A DNA stretch of 64,000 nt, from contig ML976977.1 in the NCBI GenBank assembly GCA_010015675.1, positions 1,841,448-1,905,447 on the forward strand. The letters are read 5' to 3'. The notes beneath the pieces were generated by a model. The model saw nothing but the letters and a program-made list of their open reading frames with translations. It ran no database searches and had not been told where the DNA came from. Both the position numbers and the translations under genes were made by a program. Below, one piece after another: positions 1-10,689 of the stretch. Position 1 is the first letter of the stretch; every line of letters begins with the position of its first letter. This stretch comes from Byssothecium circinans (taxonomy: Eukaryota; Ascomycota; Dothideomycetes; Pleosporales; Massarinaceae).

Positions 1-640
1 TTTATAATTACATGTTTAAGTCTAGATACTTTAGCGAGAGTTTTACTCTATTTACGTTTTATACGTAGGAAATATGCTAGCGACTTCTTTATTAGTAGAG
101 GGTACAATTTGCTCTATAAGGGGTTAGCATGCAGTAAAGTAAAAGTAATAGATCTTGCTAATTTCTCTAGGCCTAGAGGCTATAAAGGCTTATCTATGAA
201 GGTATAAGTATAAAAGTAACTATTATAATGCATAATAAAATATACTTCTACCTTATAATCTTGCTGTAACTTGCTACATTTATTACTAAGGGTTTAGACC
301 TGCTTTTAGAAGTTCTTGTTTATACCTTACCTTACCTTTGCATCTACAACTCTTAATTACTGTTAAGATGATATAATAGATGTGTTAAAAGATACTAGAC
401 AAGCATGTCTATATATATAGACTAGCTGAGTGGAGATTATATAGCAGAAAAAGGTACAAAACTATAGATCTAGTTTGCTAGTGCCCATTTCTAGGTTCCT
501 GTTTATAGGTTCCCGTCTGCAGGTTCCCAAAACTGGCTCCCGTTTATAGGCTCCTAAAACTAGCTCCCGTTTACAGGCTCCTAAAACTAGCTCTGTTTAC
601 AAGTTCCAAAAATAGTTCCCTATTTCGGCGCCAAAATAAG
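1..640. repeat. Right terminal region of a RIP-degraded inverted-repeat element (copy 0, cut by window start)
   Basis: AT-rich sequence that resembles 16,150-16,640 in the same orientation and, inverted, 10,000-10,450. Shared landmarks are the stretch around 85-115 (tattagtagagggtacaat) against 16,191-16,215, the block around 160-200 against 16,255-16,290, and the segment with ctgttaagatgatataa near 362 against the inverted left end near 10,140. From about 490 to 610 there are short imperfect tandem units built on ggctcctaaaactagctcccg. I infer the right end of a second copy of the element at 9,790-16,640. No coding frame is recognisable. Confidence 0.6.
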
Positions 641-1250
641 CTCCGAAGCCCAATCCGGCTCCCTTTTGTTAGTCTGTATACTGCTGGCCTTCTAGCCTTC
701 TGCGTCTCGTGTAGCGTATCGCGGGCTTTTCGGAATTCCACTTTAAGCGCCTCGTCATGGACTTTCAATTGCTGCCAATCGCTGTATTTCCTTACAGCAA
801 TATCTCGCAGGCCAGGAGCAGGGGGACAGCAGTTATTAATCTAGAAACCCGTGGCGGAGCTATTCCTATATAGGAGCTATTCGCGTAGGGGAACCACTCC
901 CGTAGCGGAGCCCTTCCCGTAGCGGAGCAGTTCGCGTACGGGCGCTTAGAGAATACGGGAATGGCCCCCGCACGGGCGCTTAAAGGATACGGGAGTGACT
1001 CCTAAACGAAGACCTAGAGAATGCGGGGACCTAGATGCCCGTTTTACATCACCCTGCTCGTAAAGCAGCCGTGCACCCTAATCGCCTATAGACGATAATC
1101 GCCCGTACGGGATACGTAAGCCGGGTTAGAGCTCTACGGCTTAGGAGCTTCTCTCATACGGGATTCCCAGTACAGAATTCAGTCGTAACGCTTAGGAATT
1201 TTACCCATATGGAGGTATTTCCCGCATGGAATACACAACACAGGACTCGA
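640..1250. repeat. Non-genic GC-richer stretch with short direct and inverted repeats
   Basis: No gene seen. The motif cccgtagcggagc (or one base different) recurs near 848, 899 and 916. Short motifs such as gggcgctta and atacggga also recur between 945 and 1,160, partly inverted. It could be the outer end of the flanking element or an independent small repeat. The composition is not RIP-like. Confidence 0.4.
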
Positions 1251-1587
1251 ACTCTACCGTCTACAGTCGCGAGCACAATCGGTTTCCGGTTCTTGCATTG
1301 GCTGTGTTCTTAGCGCACGGCCCGCACAATGGAGGATTACTGGATTCAGTTTAGTGCAGAGCAGGGGTAGTAAGATAAAATACTCAGCAACCAGTATTAC
1401 ATAGCCAGCCGTCACATCACGTGCCATCCCAAACTGTAATCTATTACTAACGAAGCATAAGCAAAGACTTACGTGTTGCTCACCTTTGGATCTCGTTAGA
1501 AATAGTGGAAGGTTACTCTTTGGAAAAGTCTTGTTACTTTCAATGAAGAGCAGCGGGCAACCTCTAGCCAGATTTCTGAGAAGGGCG

Positions 1588-4500
1588 TCAAGAAGTAGCA
1601 CCCCGCCTTCCAAGAAGCCCCCAAAACACCCCCATAAGACCCAAGATGGTAAAAGTGGGGACTGAGGCATTCTGTATATCGTTTGGGTGGTTCATCAACC
1701 AGTAGACCCAGAAGCTGAACGCTGAAAAGAAGAGAGCAACATGATATACGAATAAAATCGCAAAGGATAACGAATAATCTGCTTCAAGTCCAAACGCAAC
1801 TTCTCCTGGTTGGCTCTGGTCTACATTGAAAGCACTTTCTTTCCTTGGAATGCGTTTCCATTTATGAGAATGGCGTGGGAGAGGACGGCATTTATGCAAG
1901 CAGAATGGTAGCAGAGCCCAGGAGCAGTGCATGTCGCATGCCTTGAGACAGATAGCAAAGAGCTTTCGGTCGATCAGTGGATTTCTAGCCCGTGGAGGCC
2001 GAGGATCATATTCATAATGATCCGTATAACCATGATCCTCGGGAAGGGCTTCGCCGCTACTGTAAATTTGATCGACATTGATTGTCTCGAACTATGATGT
2101 TTAGTTGTCAGGGTTTCAACGCTTGAAGGTGGCGCTTACTCGAACAAACTTACAATAGCGGAAGCGGAAGGGAGAAAACCACCGTTGGAAGAGCCAACGG
2201 TGCTTGTTATGTCTTGTCTTCAGCTCCTGGAAAAAGGAAGGATCATCGAGCAGACTTGTCATCTCAATATTTTCAATCTCATCGAAGTCGTGTGTATTCT
2301 GGACACCGAAAACTACCCACGAAGGGACTCGCTGCCGTATTACGGGATTGGCGCTTGGACAACCGCCTTGTGCTTGCGTGCCGCTAGAACCGTTCGTTCT
2401 TGGGGAAAATATCGGTGGTGTTTTTTTAGTTGGACTATGTGTATAAGCTGACGACGCAATGCTAGCGGTCATAGACGCTGGAGTATAGAGCTGTTGAGCT
2501 TTTGATGACGACTCCTGGGTTGTCGATGCAAAGCTTAGGGTTTCCCGATGACACATCCTTGCGACTGATTGGCATATACGATGGAAGGTAGTCGTCCAAG
2601 TGGCCGGAACCGTCATTGTTTCACAGCAGGAACAATCAAATGGATGGTCCCCGATGAAAGCCAGGGCCCGCTGTATAGACTCGGCCTCCTTCAGCGAGAT
2701 TACCTTGAACAGATGTTGCTCACAAAACTGTACCTGCTTAGCATTTTGTATAGCTCTCTCACTGTGGCAGAAGAGTTGCTTACTGTCCACTGTAGCCGCA
2801 ATCTACCAGGTGGCAGATCCGGTATTCGAGGCATTAGAGGCCACCAGTCCCATTCGAAAGCGCTGTGGTCTTCGGCAAATGCCTTGATTTTGTTCATTAA
2901 AGACGTGTCATTCACAGATGAGATATGAATGGCATGTTTCCGAGTGCACGCTATCACTTCCCTTATCGACACCGGGAGAACCAACAGTCTTAGCTCGTGG
3001 ACTAGCTCTTGAAATGGACTGCCTCTGCGTAAAAATGCGGTGGCCTGGGTGATGCTTGGAAACCGCAGCTCATTAGGACGATGCTCATCTGTGTCGACGT
3101 CACTGTCACACTCGTTGCCGGATTGTGAATACTCTTCCTCAATTGGTTTGGTGTTTTCTGCGTTTCGCAATGCGTACACGTTCTTTGCCCATTTTTCAAG
3201 GTGAATCTTTTCCACTGGCTGGTGAGTCAGTCCATCCATTGGCTTCGAAGAGCTCTCTCCATCTCCCTGTATGAGAGCTACGATCCGCTGTGCTATGTTG
3301 AGCCGATTCATTCGAGACTTCAGAACCGAGACAGTATCTTTCTCTACTGCAATGTGCGCTTCGTTCTGCAGCTTCAACACATATAGTTTGAGAATCCGGC
3401 GATAGTTCTCTTGGAAGCGCTGAGTCCCGAGCCTTACAAGAGCCTCTTCATGCAGTGGACGTAGCTCCTCTAGCTCTGCAAAAAAGGAACCAAATTGCCG
3501 AACGGCTAGAATCTCAGGTTCTGTTCTTCTTATCGCAGCTCGTGAGGCGATGTCTTCGTCGTTGGACTCCACAGATATGCAGTCCTCATCTGTAAGAACT
3601 TCCTGCTTCATCTCCCGCAAAGATGAACAATAGTTGAGTTCCGTTGCGTCTTCGTCTTGAGTGTCCACTAGTGTCGTACTCCCAACAGTGGAATCTGCTT
3701 GAGTGGAACGGTAAGCCTCGGCCCTTGCATGCAGAGAGGTTTCGTCGACAGCTGTTGGAAGTAAAAACTCCTTTCCAGGGGAACGGACTGCGACGACGTC
3801 CTTGAGCAGCTCCACCGCCTTCTGCACCTGTCCGTCCGCTTCGTATGCTACTGCGAGCGCGTGCTGCGACGCCAGTCGAGACGGGTGCTCCTCCGCCAGC
3901 ACCTTCTCGCGCACTACGACCACTCGCTCTAGCAGCTCCACCGCCTTCTGCAGCTGTCCGTCTGCTTCGTATGCTACTGCGAGCGCGTGCTGCGACGCTA
4001 GCCGAGAGGGGTGCTCTTCTGCCAGCACCTTCTCNNNNNNNNNNNNNNNNNNNNNNNNNNNNNNNNNNNNNNNNNNNNNNNNNNNNNNNNNNNNNNNNNN
4101 NNNNNNNNNNNNNNNNNNNNNNNNNNNNNNNNNNNNNNNNNNNNNNNNNNNNNNNNNNNNNNNNNNNNNNNNNNNNNNNNNNNNNNNNNNNNNNNNNNNN
4201 NNNNNNNNNNNNNNNNNNNNNNNNNNNNNNNNNNNNNNNNNNNNNNNNNNNNNNNNNNNNNNNNGGGGTGCTCTTCTGCCAGCACCTTCTCGCGCACTGC
4301 GACCACATGCTCTAGCAGCTCTACCGCCTTCTGCAGCTGTCCGTCTGCTTCGTATGCTATTGCGAGCGCATGCTGCGACGCCAGCCGGTCGGGGTGCTCT
4401 TCCACTAGCACTATCTCTTTCACTGAGACTACATGCTCCAGCAACTGCACCGCCTTCTGTACCTGCCCGTCTGCTTCGTATGCTCCTGCGAGCTCGTGCT

Positions 4501-7067
4501 GCGACGCCAGTCGGTCGAGGTGCTCGCGCTTGCGAATGTGGTTGAATGAAACCATCCACGTTGCGATCACTGCGTTCGCCGACCCCTTGTACCGCGTGTC
4601 GTCGCGGAACTCTCTGCTTATTAACGCAACAACGTCTTGCTCCGTGCTCCGAAGCAGCCATAGGTACTCCTGAAAGGACATGCGATTTCTGTTTAGGTAG
4701 GCGGCAGCCTGCGTGATAGCGAGTGGCAGGCACGTCAACTCAGCCAGTAACTCAGTTGTCGTTGCATCATCGTGAAAAAGGCCTTTCCTTGTCAGCAACT
4801 TTTCAAGGAAGGCGGCTGCGTCCTGTCGGTCCATCGCCCCAAGCTCTACGACATCGCCGCGTGTTAGCTCAGCTATCTCTGGGTTGCGCGTCGTGTACAT
4901 GACCACGCCTGCCTCGCTCTTGGGCAGGTACTCGATGATGCCCTTTGACTGCTCCGTTCCGAAGAAGATGTCAGCGTCGTCAGCGTTGTCGACCACTAGC
5001 AGCCACCGCCCTACTCGGCTTGAGCTTAAGTGCTGCTGCACTATCTCTTTTACGTCTTCTTCTTCGTCTGCTGCTTGCGGTATGCGCAGCGCTTCTGCGA
5101 TGCCTACGCATGCTTGCTCGAAGCTCTCCATGCTCAGTGCAGGCACCCACAAGACTGAATACTCTGGCCACCTTTCTTTCACGCTGTATGCAAACTGCAG
5201 TGCAATCTGTGTCTTGCCTGTCCCGCCAAGCCCCACGATAGACAGCTGATGGCAGTCTTGATCTACTATCAGCTTCTGCTGCAGCATGCGAATCTCATCT
5301 TGTCTTCCGACAAAGTATCGATTCTTAGTAAAGGGAATGCAGTAGGTCGCTTTGGCTAAACAGCATTAGCGCTAATACACAGCTACACGCAGGACTGCTA
5401 CTGCACTAACCGCTCGCCTCTCGAACTGTCTCGTCCACCGTGTGTGTCTTCCCCACCTCAGCTGGCGGCATCACCGACAGCACTTCCTTTGCCCACGCAG
5501 CCGGAGTCGCTACGGCATACGGCTGCCACCGTTTGTTCTTGTGCGAGTCGGCGTAGGAACAGTATTTGGTCATATGTCCTAGCTTTCTGCCTTGCAAACA
5601 GTTATGTTAGTGACGCACGATACCACAGAAGAGTAACTCACAGTATATACAACGAACAGGATATCCGCATTCTGATGCTTTGTGTCCGGGATAAAGGCCT
5701 GATAGTATGGTTAATTGATTTGAAAAGCCATAAACACATACGATGGTTATACATTTACCGCAGGCAGTTGCACAATGATTCTTCCAATGTCCTAGACGCC
5801 CGCAGTTGAGACAACGACCTTCATTCCAGCGCAGCTCCGTCTCCTCTTGCCACTCTACTTCGCCCGCTGCAAGCTCCCACACTATTGCCTTCCGCAAAGC
5901 ATTATTCTGCTTCTTGCTTCCACTCGGACCAGCGCGTATATGCAGACTCTCTGCAAGCCATTCGCGGAACCTTATGCCACAGTTTAGGTCAAGTACCTTC
6001 AGCAGATCGACTACAGACTCCTGCCAATTCAGTCTCTTATTTTTCCCACGTGCCAAATCCGCAAGAGCAGCATTTAATTCAGGCTGTTCTGGGTATATGG
6101 AGTCGTCTGGACCGTCAATAGCGTCACGCATAGTTTTTTGCTCGACGACATCGGCGAAAGGGATGATTGATAGAAGCTCCTTCGCGTAGGCTGCTGCTGT
6201 CGCCGCCGCGTACGCCTGCCACCGCCTGTTCTTGTGCGAGTCAGCGTACTCGCAGATGCCGCGGATCACCAGACACGGGAAGCTGTTTATCAGGCCCGCC
6301 GCCTCCATCTCGAAGCAGAGCACGCCGCCGAGCTCTTCGCTGACTTTGTCTCGTTCAGCCGCGCTCCTCATCACCTGGTTGCCCGATGCGATCGTGCCGT
6401 AGTGTACCACCACATCCTGCCTCCGCGGCTCCCGAACTGCTAAGTAGCTTTTGTCGCACTGCCTGCATGTCGCTCCTCCCTCATGGTTGTACGTCACGTG
6501 GTAGAGAGCGTCCGGGCCAGCAGCTTCTCGCGTGAAGTCTGGCAGACTATCGAGCTTGGACAGATACTCGGCTAGTCTGCCCCTCCCTCTCATGTGCTTG
6601 GCCCGCAGGTTCGCGACCGCGCTAAGCAGAACTGTTGGCGGAGTGTTCAGCGATCCGGTGCGTTCAAATCCACTCGGCGTAGCCTTGCTAGAGTCGTACT
6701 GCACCACTCCGCCATGCACCTTGTGCGGCATGCTAACCACCACGTCCCCAAGCCTAATGTCTGCTTCCTCACTAGGCACGCCTCCTCCGATGCCTACCAT
6801 CAGTCCAAACCGCGTAGACGTGAACGCCAGCCCCATCTGGACAGCGACTGCGGCAGCCGAATGGGTGCCTGTTTGCCCTTCAGGCAGGCAGGCGATAACG
6901 ACGTTGTGCTCGCCGACTCGTCCGCAGGTGTAAATATTGGTGTCGTGGGCATCGGACAGGGGCGTCTCGTGCTCTTCGTCGAGCATCTCCTGGGCGGCTG
7001 CCAGCTCGACGGGCAGTGCGCACACCCATCCCACCGCGTACTCTTCGCGGCGCAGCTGGCGCGTCAT
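1588..7067 (-). CDS. NLR-like receptor: PNP_UDP / DUF3597-like / CCHC knuckles / NB-ARC / TPR / C-terminal two-TM region
   Basis: Six-exon model: 7067-5759, 5698-5642, 5590-5411, 5355-2784, 2733-2140 and 2091-1588. Introns (60, 51, 55, 50, 48 nt) all have GT..AG ends. Known exon sequence sums to exactly 1,662 codons, so the assembly gap must be a multiple of three. Order: PNP_UDP domain (about residues 8-310, starting EEYAVGWVCALPVELAAAQ), a DUF3597-like segment (about 340-400), a CCHC knuckle (5,813-5,772), a second CCHC rebuilt by splicing intron 2 (5,651-5,559), and a duplicate of the PNP C-terminal segment (5,556-5,440). Then comes NB-ARC with P-loop GLGGTGKT (5,233-5,210) and LLVVDN near 5,005-4,985, followed by 42-residue TPR units (4,533-3,800). 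The C-terminal half resembles a conserved fungal region with two hydrophobic segments near its end (1,780-1,590). The usual winged-helix part between NB-ARC and TPR appears absent. Fungal NLRs of this kind are linked to nonself recognition and cell death; the role here is inferred. Confidence 0.75.
3805..4533 (-). repeat. Near-identical TPR repeat array (126-bp units) inside the NLR gene
   Basis: Four visible 42-residue units of the type RLASQHALAVAYEADGQ..KAVELLEHVV, two on each side of a run of N. Units differ at very few positions, as in NLR repeat arrays that undergo concerted evolution. Phase is conserved on both sides of the gap: codon ends at 4,265, codon starts at 4,034. The missing piece should therefore be 99 + 126n bases. 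225 bases (one extra full unit) is close to the 230 placeholder Ns. Confidence 0.85.
4035..4264. other. Assembly gap (230 N) within the TPR array
   Basis: Run of N that falls exactly in the near-identical repeats, so it is most likely a collapsed or unresolved repeat. It shifts the apparent reading frame by one base because 230 is not a multiple of three. That shift is an artefact and not a mutation. Confidence 0.95.
5356..5758 (-). other. Intron cluster 1-3 of the NLR gene (5758-5699, 5641-5591, 5410-5356)
   Basis: Intron 1 starts GTAAAT and ends CAG. Intron 2 starts GTGAGT, has CACTAAC as branch-like sequence and ends CAAG. Intron 3 starts GTTAGT, has GCTAATG and ends TTTAG. Removing intron 2 creates a perfect CCHC knuckle (C-x2-C-x4-H-x4-C). 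Removing intron 3 joins the duplicated PNP tail to the typical NB-ARC lead-in IPFTKNRYFVGRQDE. These two results are the main support for reading everything as one gene. Confidence 0.75.
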
Positions 7068-7671
7068 GTATGGCTGTTACGACGAGGGTGGAAATGTGGG
7101 ACACAGTTGTGGAGGACTGCCTGCGCAGATGAAGAAGATGTATACGAAGTGGTGGTTTGACAGCCTGGCCGCAGCAAACGCTGCTGCTCAGCCTCGCAGC
7201 CTGCATAGCACACGGCTGCCCACTGTGAGCAAGCGCGCGCGGCACAAGCGCGGCCCGCCCATTGGCCAGGCGTGCATGGTGTGCATGTGCAAGCATAGCA
7301 CCACACAGAACGCGCCCCTGGCTGCTGGTGGTGCGTGAGCAAGCCGCATCTCGACTGACTCCAACAACCGTCCCTTCACGCGAACCCTTGTGCATGCATC
7401 TCTTTAGATGGTGCAGATGTCGTCACTGCCTGTGCTACAGTTCTGTGAGCCACTTATGCGCCAGCTTGCAGCCCGGAACTAAGCAGTGTGCAGCTTCGAA
7501 GGGTTGGACGTTGGAAAACAGGTAGCTTGATCAATGCCTCGATGTACTGCGGCCGTTCTTCAATCTTGCTATCTTCTAAGCATTCTAACAGGATCCCCAT
7601 TCCCCCAAGCTACAATACCTGTATTGATAACCTCCTATCGGCCGCTCTTCCAACACTAACTGTTCTGCAGG
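7068..7671. promoter_or_regulatory. Intergenic region between two divergent genes
   Basis: About 600 bases between the NLR start codon (7,067, minus strand) and the first recognisable exon of the CorA-like gene (plus strand). No conserved protein frame was recognised in either strand. It presumably contains the NLR promoter and the 5' end of the CorA-like gene. A 3' splice site (cactaactgttctgcag, ending 7,671) precedes that exon, so an unseen 5' exon should lie here. Confidence 0.4.
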
Positions 7672-9009
7672 TTGGTGCAGGAAGATGTCTTTTCGACAGG
7701 CAAACAGCTTGCGCTGGAATTGTTGCGACACTTCCGGACACATCAACATCTGCACTCGAATGTGTACAGGCGATCTGATGGTTTCTTTGTCTTTGAGGAG
7801 TCTTTCGATGGAGATGGTCACCTTTAAGCCTATTGTAATCAGGACATGTCCAGACGCAATTCTTCACTGACCTCCGCGGTAGACACATGGTTCCGCGTTC
7901 AAGTTAAAGCTGTGTCGCCTACCCTGGCCTACGCGTGGCATGAGATGACGTTCTTCTCGCGCTGGGATCCTCAGAGATTTGTGATCCTCTGCATTGGCGT
8001 GGACCTTGCGTTCCAGCACCTTCTACAACGGAAATTGTCCCACATGTGGACGCGACTCCCACATTCTAAGCCTGTACTCGCTGCATGTACCACTTATAGA
8101 GGCAGTCATTGAGTTGCAGGACTCGTCTGTCTGGTCTATACGGGACATCATTCGGAGCATTGAAAAGGCGAGTTTGACTGAGCTAGAAAAGGCGTTCGTC
8201 GTTTTGATGTTGGGTGCGTAGGACCGCTCGCTGTCGACCCGTGGTTCCCAGAATTTCTTGATGTTGCACGAAATGGCGAGACACGCCATCCACTCTTTTG
8301 AGACTCTCAGCGTATCGGTGGAGACGCTGGAAGCTATGCAGCAGCAGGCAATCAACCTTCCCACGAAGAACAAGCGGGGAAGCGGAGAGCTTATGGAAGC
8401 GTCTTACCAAGTACGCGTGCACATGGAGTCTCAGATTCGGATGCTTCGGAACCTGTTTCTGCGTTCTCAATCGAACAAAGAACGACTGCAGAACGAGATT
8501 GCTCTTGTAGGGGTGAACATGTGGATCGTGGAAAGAGCCATGACTAATGTACTACCAGACGTACAACCTGATCGCCCAGCGAGACAGTCAGGTAATGATG
8601 GGCTTAGGAGAAGCGGTAAGGGTCGATAGTGGAGCCATGAGGACGATTGCAGTAGTGACTTTGGCCTTCTTGCCTCCGACCTCTCTATCGGTCCGTTTCC
8701 TCCCGCCACTTCCAAGCCCATGCTGATAGCGAGTAGGCCATCTTTAGCATGAGTTTCTTCAACTATACGCCCGGACAAGATGGCGCTAAAGCTGAATGGT
8801 TAGTGTCTGAGGAGTTTTGGGTGTACTGGGCGTGCGCGATACCACTGGAGCATGTGGTCGCAGCGCACGAGAGGGTGCTGGCGGAAGAGCACCCAGACCG
8901 ACTGGCGTCGCAGCACGAGCTCGCACGAGCATACGAAGCAGACGGACAGGTGCAGAAGGCGGTGGAGCTGCTGGAGCACGTTGTTGCTGTTGAAGCTCGC
9001 ACTCTTTGA
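7672..9009 (+). pseudogene. CorA-like two-TM protein gene, damaged, with a TPR unit fused at its end
   Basis: Exons in my model: 7672-8167, 8222-8506, 8559-8690 and 8737-9009. Introns: 8168-8221 (a GC-AG intron, gcgagt..gtag), 8507-8558 and 8691-8736. After splicing the frame reads through a segment like those of fungal CorA-family proteins: LHEMARHAIHS (8,264 on), then RSQSNKERLQNEIAL, then a membrane helix ending FSMSFFNYTPG (8,743-8,775), in the place of the GMN signature region. The second helix starts (FWVYWACAIPL) but is replaced by a TPR unit from about 8,846. Damage: an in-frame TAA at about 7,825 and a frame change near 8,065, between a frame-1 and a frame-2 stretch that are both family-like. 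CorA family members are Mg2+ channels, but many fungal relatives have unknown roles. Confidence 0.6.
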
Positions 9010-9162
9010 GACGATCATCCTTCTCGGCTGGTGTCAGTTGAAGCTTTGGCTGACATGTATGCCCAGCTGGCTGTTGACCCAGTCGAAGCACTGTCCTCTG
9101 TATCTTGCGATAGCTCAACAATAGCTGGCTCTGGTAGTCACGTTGTTCAGCATTGTAACTAG
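8846..9162 (+). pseudogene. 3' fragment of a second NLR TPR gene
   Basis: Encodes one TPR unit nearly identical to those of the minus-strand NLR (EEHPDRLASQHELARAYEADG), in the opposite orientation. A TGA at 9,007 interrupts it. The same frame then continues with a diverged TPR (DDHPSRLVSVEALADMYAQL) to a TAG at 9,160. The TGA is one transition away from an Arg codon. I read this as the tail end of another TPR-type NLR, joined in frame to the CorA-like gene by rearrangement. It may also be the raw material for exchange with the array at 3.8-4.5 kb. Confidence 0.65.
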
Positions 9163-9785
9163 CATTAGAACGTGCCTACACGGCTGTGGTTTGTATTGTC
9201 TCGCCTAGTTAGGGATCGTAGTACTGTACTAGCACTACAGTACTAATTAATAAAGAAGCCTTCTCTCTGACAAGGAGCTGTTCACAGCAACTAGCGTGTC
9301 TGTAACTGCTGGCTTCGCAAACTTCCATTTCCGATGCTGTTAGACGACTAAGATAGCTTACTGCTCATTTGTCCTGTATCTGATTTTGCTATACGACAGA
9401 CGGTATAGATTACACAGCACCCATGCAAAACGCTAGTACCGATCTGATAGCACCCTTGTCGCGTGGACCGTGCGGTGAGAACAAAGCTGACGGAAGATCC
9501 GGAAACCGATTGTGCTCGCCACTGTAAGCACTTTATCCCTGCGGCATGTAGTTATCCGTCCTCACATTCCCTCATAAGGTGAGATGTCGGAAGACTGTCC
9601 AGACTGGGTTCCCACTTCTAACCTGTGAGAATGCTTCACTGGAGAGGTGTTTTCTCAGGCTTGATCGATGACGCAAGACACTATACGCCGCAGCAACGAG
9701 GACAATACAATTTTTGTCTCGCTACGTTACTGTAGGAGTTGCTATCACGAATTGTATCTCCTCCCACCTTATCTAAAATAGCGGA
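9163..9785. other. Non-genic flank of the gene island
   Basis: No supported gene. It contains one copy (9,495-9,525) of a 27-base sequence, ccggaaaccgattgtgctcg and onward, whose inverted copy lies at 1,258-1,285. Base composition changes to RIP-like at about 9,780. Confidence 0.5.
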
Positions 9786-10689
9786 AATAGGAATTGAGGA
9801 CGATGAACCATTTTTGGCTAGGGGTCGAAACTAACAGGGTTTGAAATGGGAACCAGATATCGAGAAACGGGGATTAAGGACGATAAAATTTAACTATTTT
9901 TAGCTAGCCCTTAAAACTAATAAGGGGCTTAAAAAGGGACCTAGGAAGTATACTACGTCCTAAAACGCAAACTACTATAGGGTTAAAATAGGAACTAGAA
10001 AGCTAAAACAGGACTAGTTTAAGAACCTAGTAGCCGTAATTAGGTATTAGTTTAAAATCTATATCACATAGTAATACTATTTTATAGTCTATATATTTAT
10101 AGACTAGCCAGTCTAATCTCTACTGCTATAGTTATATTATCTTAACAGCATTTATGCGTACTAGCATATGCTAAGTTAAGGTAAGCTGTAAATAATAACT
10201 ACTAGAAGCTATTAAAAACCCTCTATAAGAAATTAGCCAAGCTATATCTAGAGTACGATACTTATATATATTTCCTAATATATTGCAATAGACAATTTAA
10301 TAGATTTATATTAATAGATAAGAAGATAGGCCAGCCTTAGTTACCTCTAAGTTAAGAAGCTCTTATAAGCTCCTCCCCTTCTACAACTAGTAAGAGTTAA
10401 CTCCTATTAAGGATAAATTATACCCCCTGCTAGTAATAAAGTTACTAGCCTATTACTATCAAGCTTAACAAAGACTAGCGAATATAGCCTTCCGTAGGGC
10501 TATTTTGCATAAATATTTAACTAAATATAGCGTAACCTTAGCACAGGGAAGTTACGCGTAGCTAAAAATAGGGCTTACATTATACTAAGCTAAGTATAAT
10601 AATAAAGACAGCGTAGGGGCTAAAGTAGAATCTAAATTTAATATAGTTTATCTAATTAAATAGTAGAATAATAAAAGAGTATCTTATTT

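Noticed and set aside
571..768. 65-codon minus-strand frame with a basic composition
   Set aside because: Lies in repeat-derived sequence, not recognisable and too short; may be a transposon remnant but unsupported.
1254..1670. 138-codon minus-strand frame overlapping the 3' end of the NLR gene
   Set aside because: Different register from the conserved C-terminal exon; its hydrophobic run is a shadow of the TM-coding sequence.
2185..2928. Plus-strand frames opposite to the NLR C-terminal exons
   Set aside because: Antisense shadows; the minus-strand reading shows splice sites and conserved fungal C-terminal blocks.
4035..4264. Frameshift between the NB-ARC and the C-terminal part of the NLR
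   Set aside because: The shift equals the 230-N placeholder; codon phase is clean on both edges of the gap.
3586..4673. Several plus- and minus-strand frames rich in Ala/Ser/Arg over the TPR array
   Set aside because: Out-of-frame shadows of the repetitive TPR coding sequence; they carry no independent homology.
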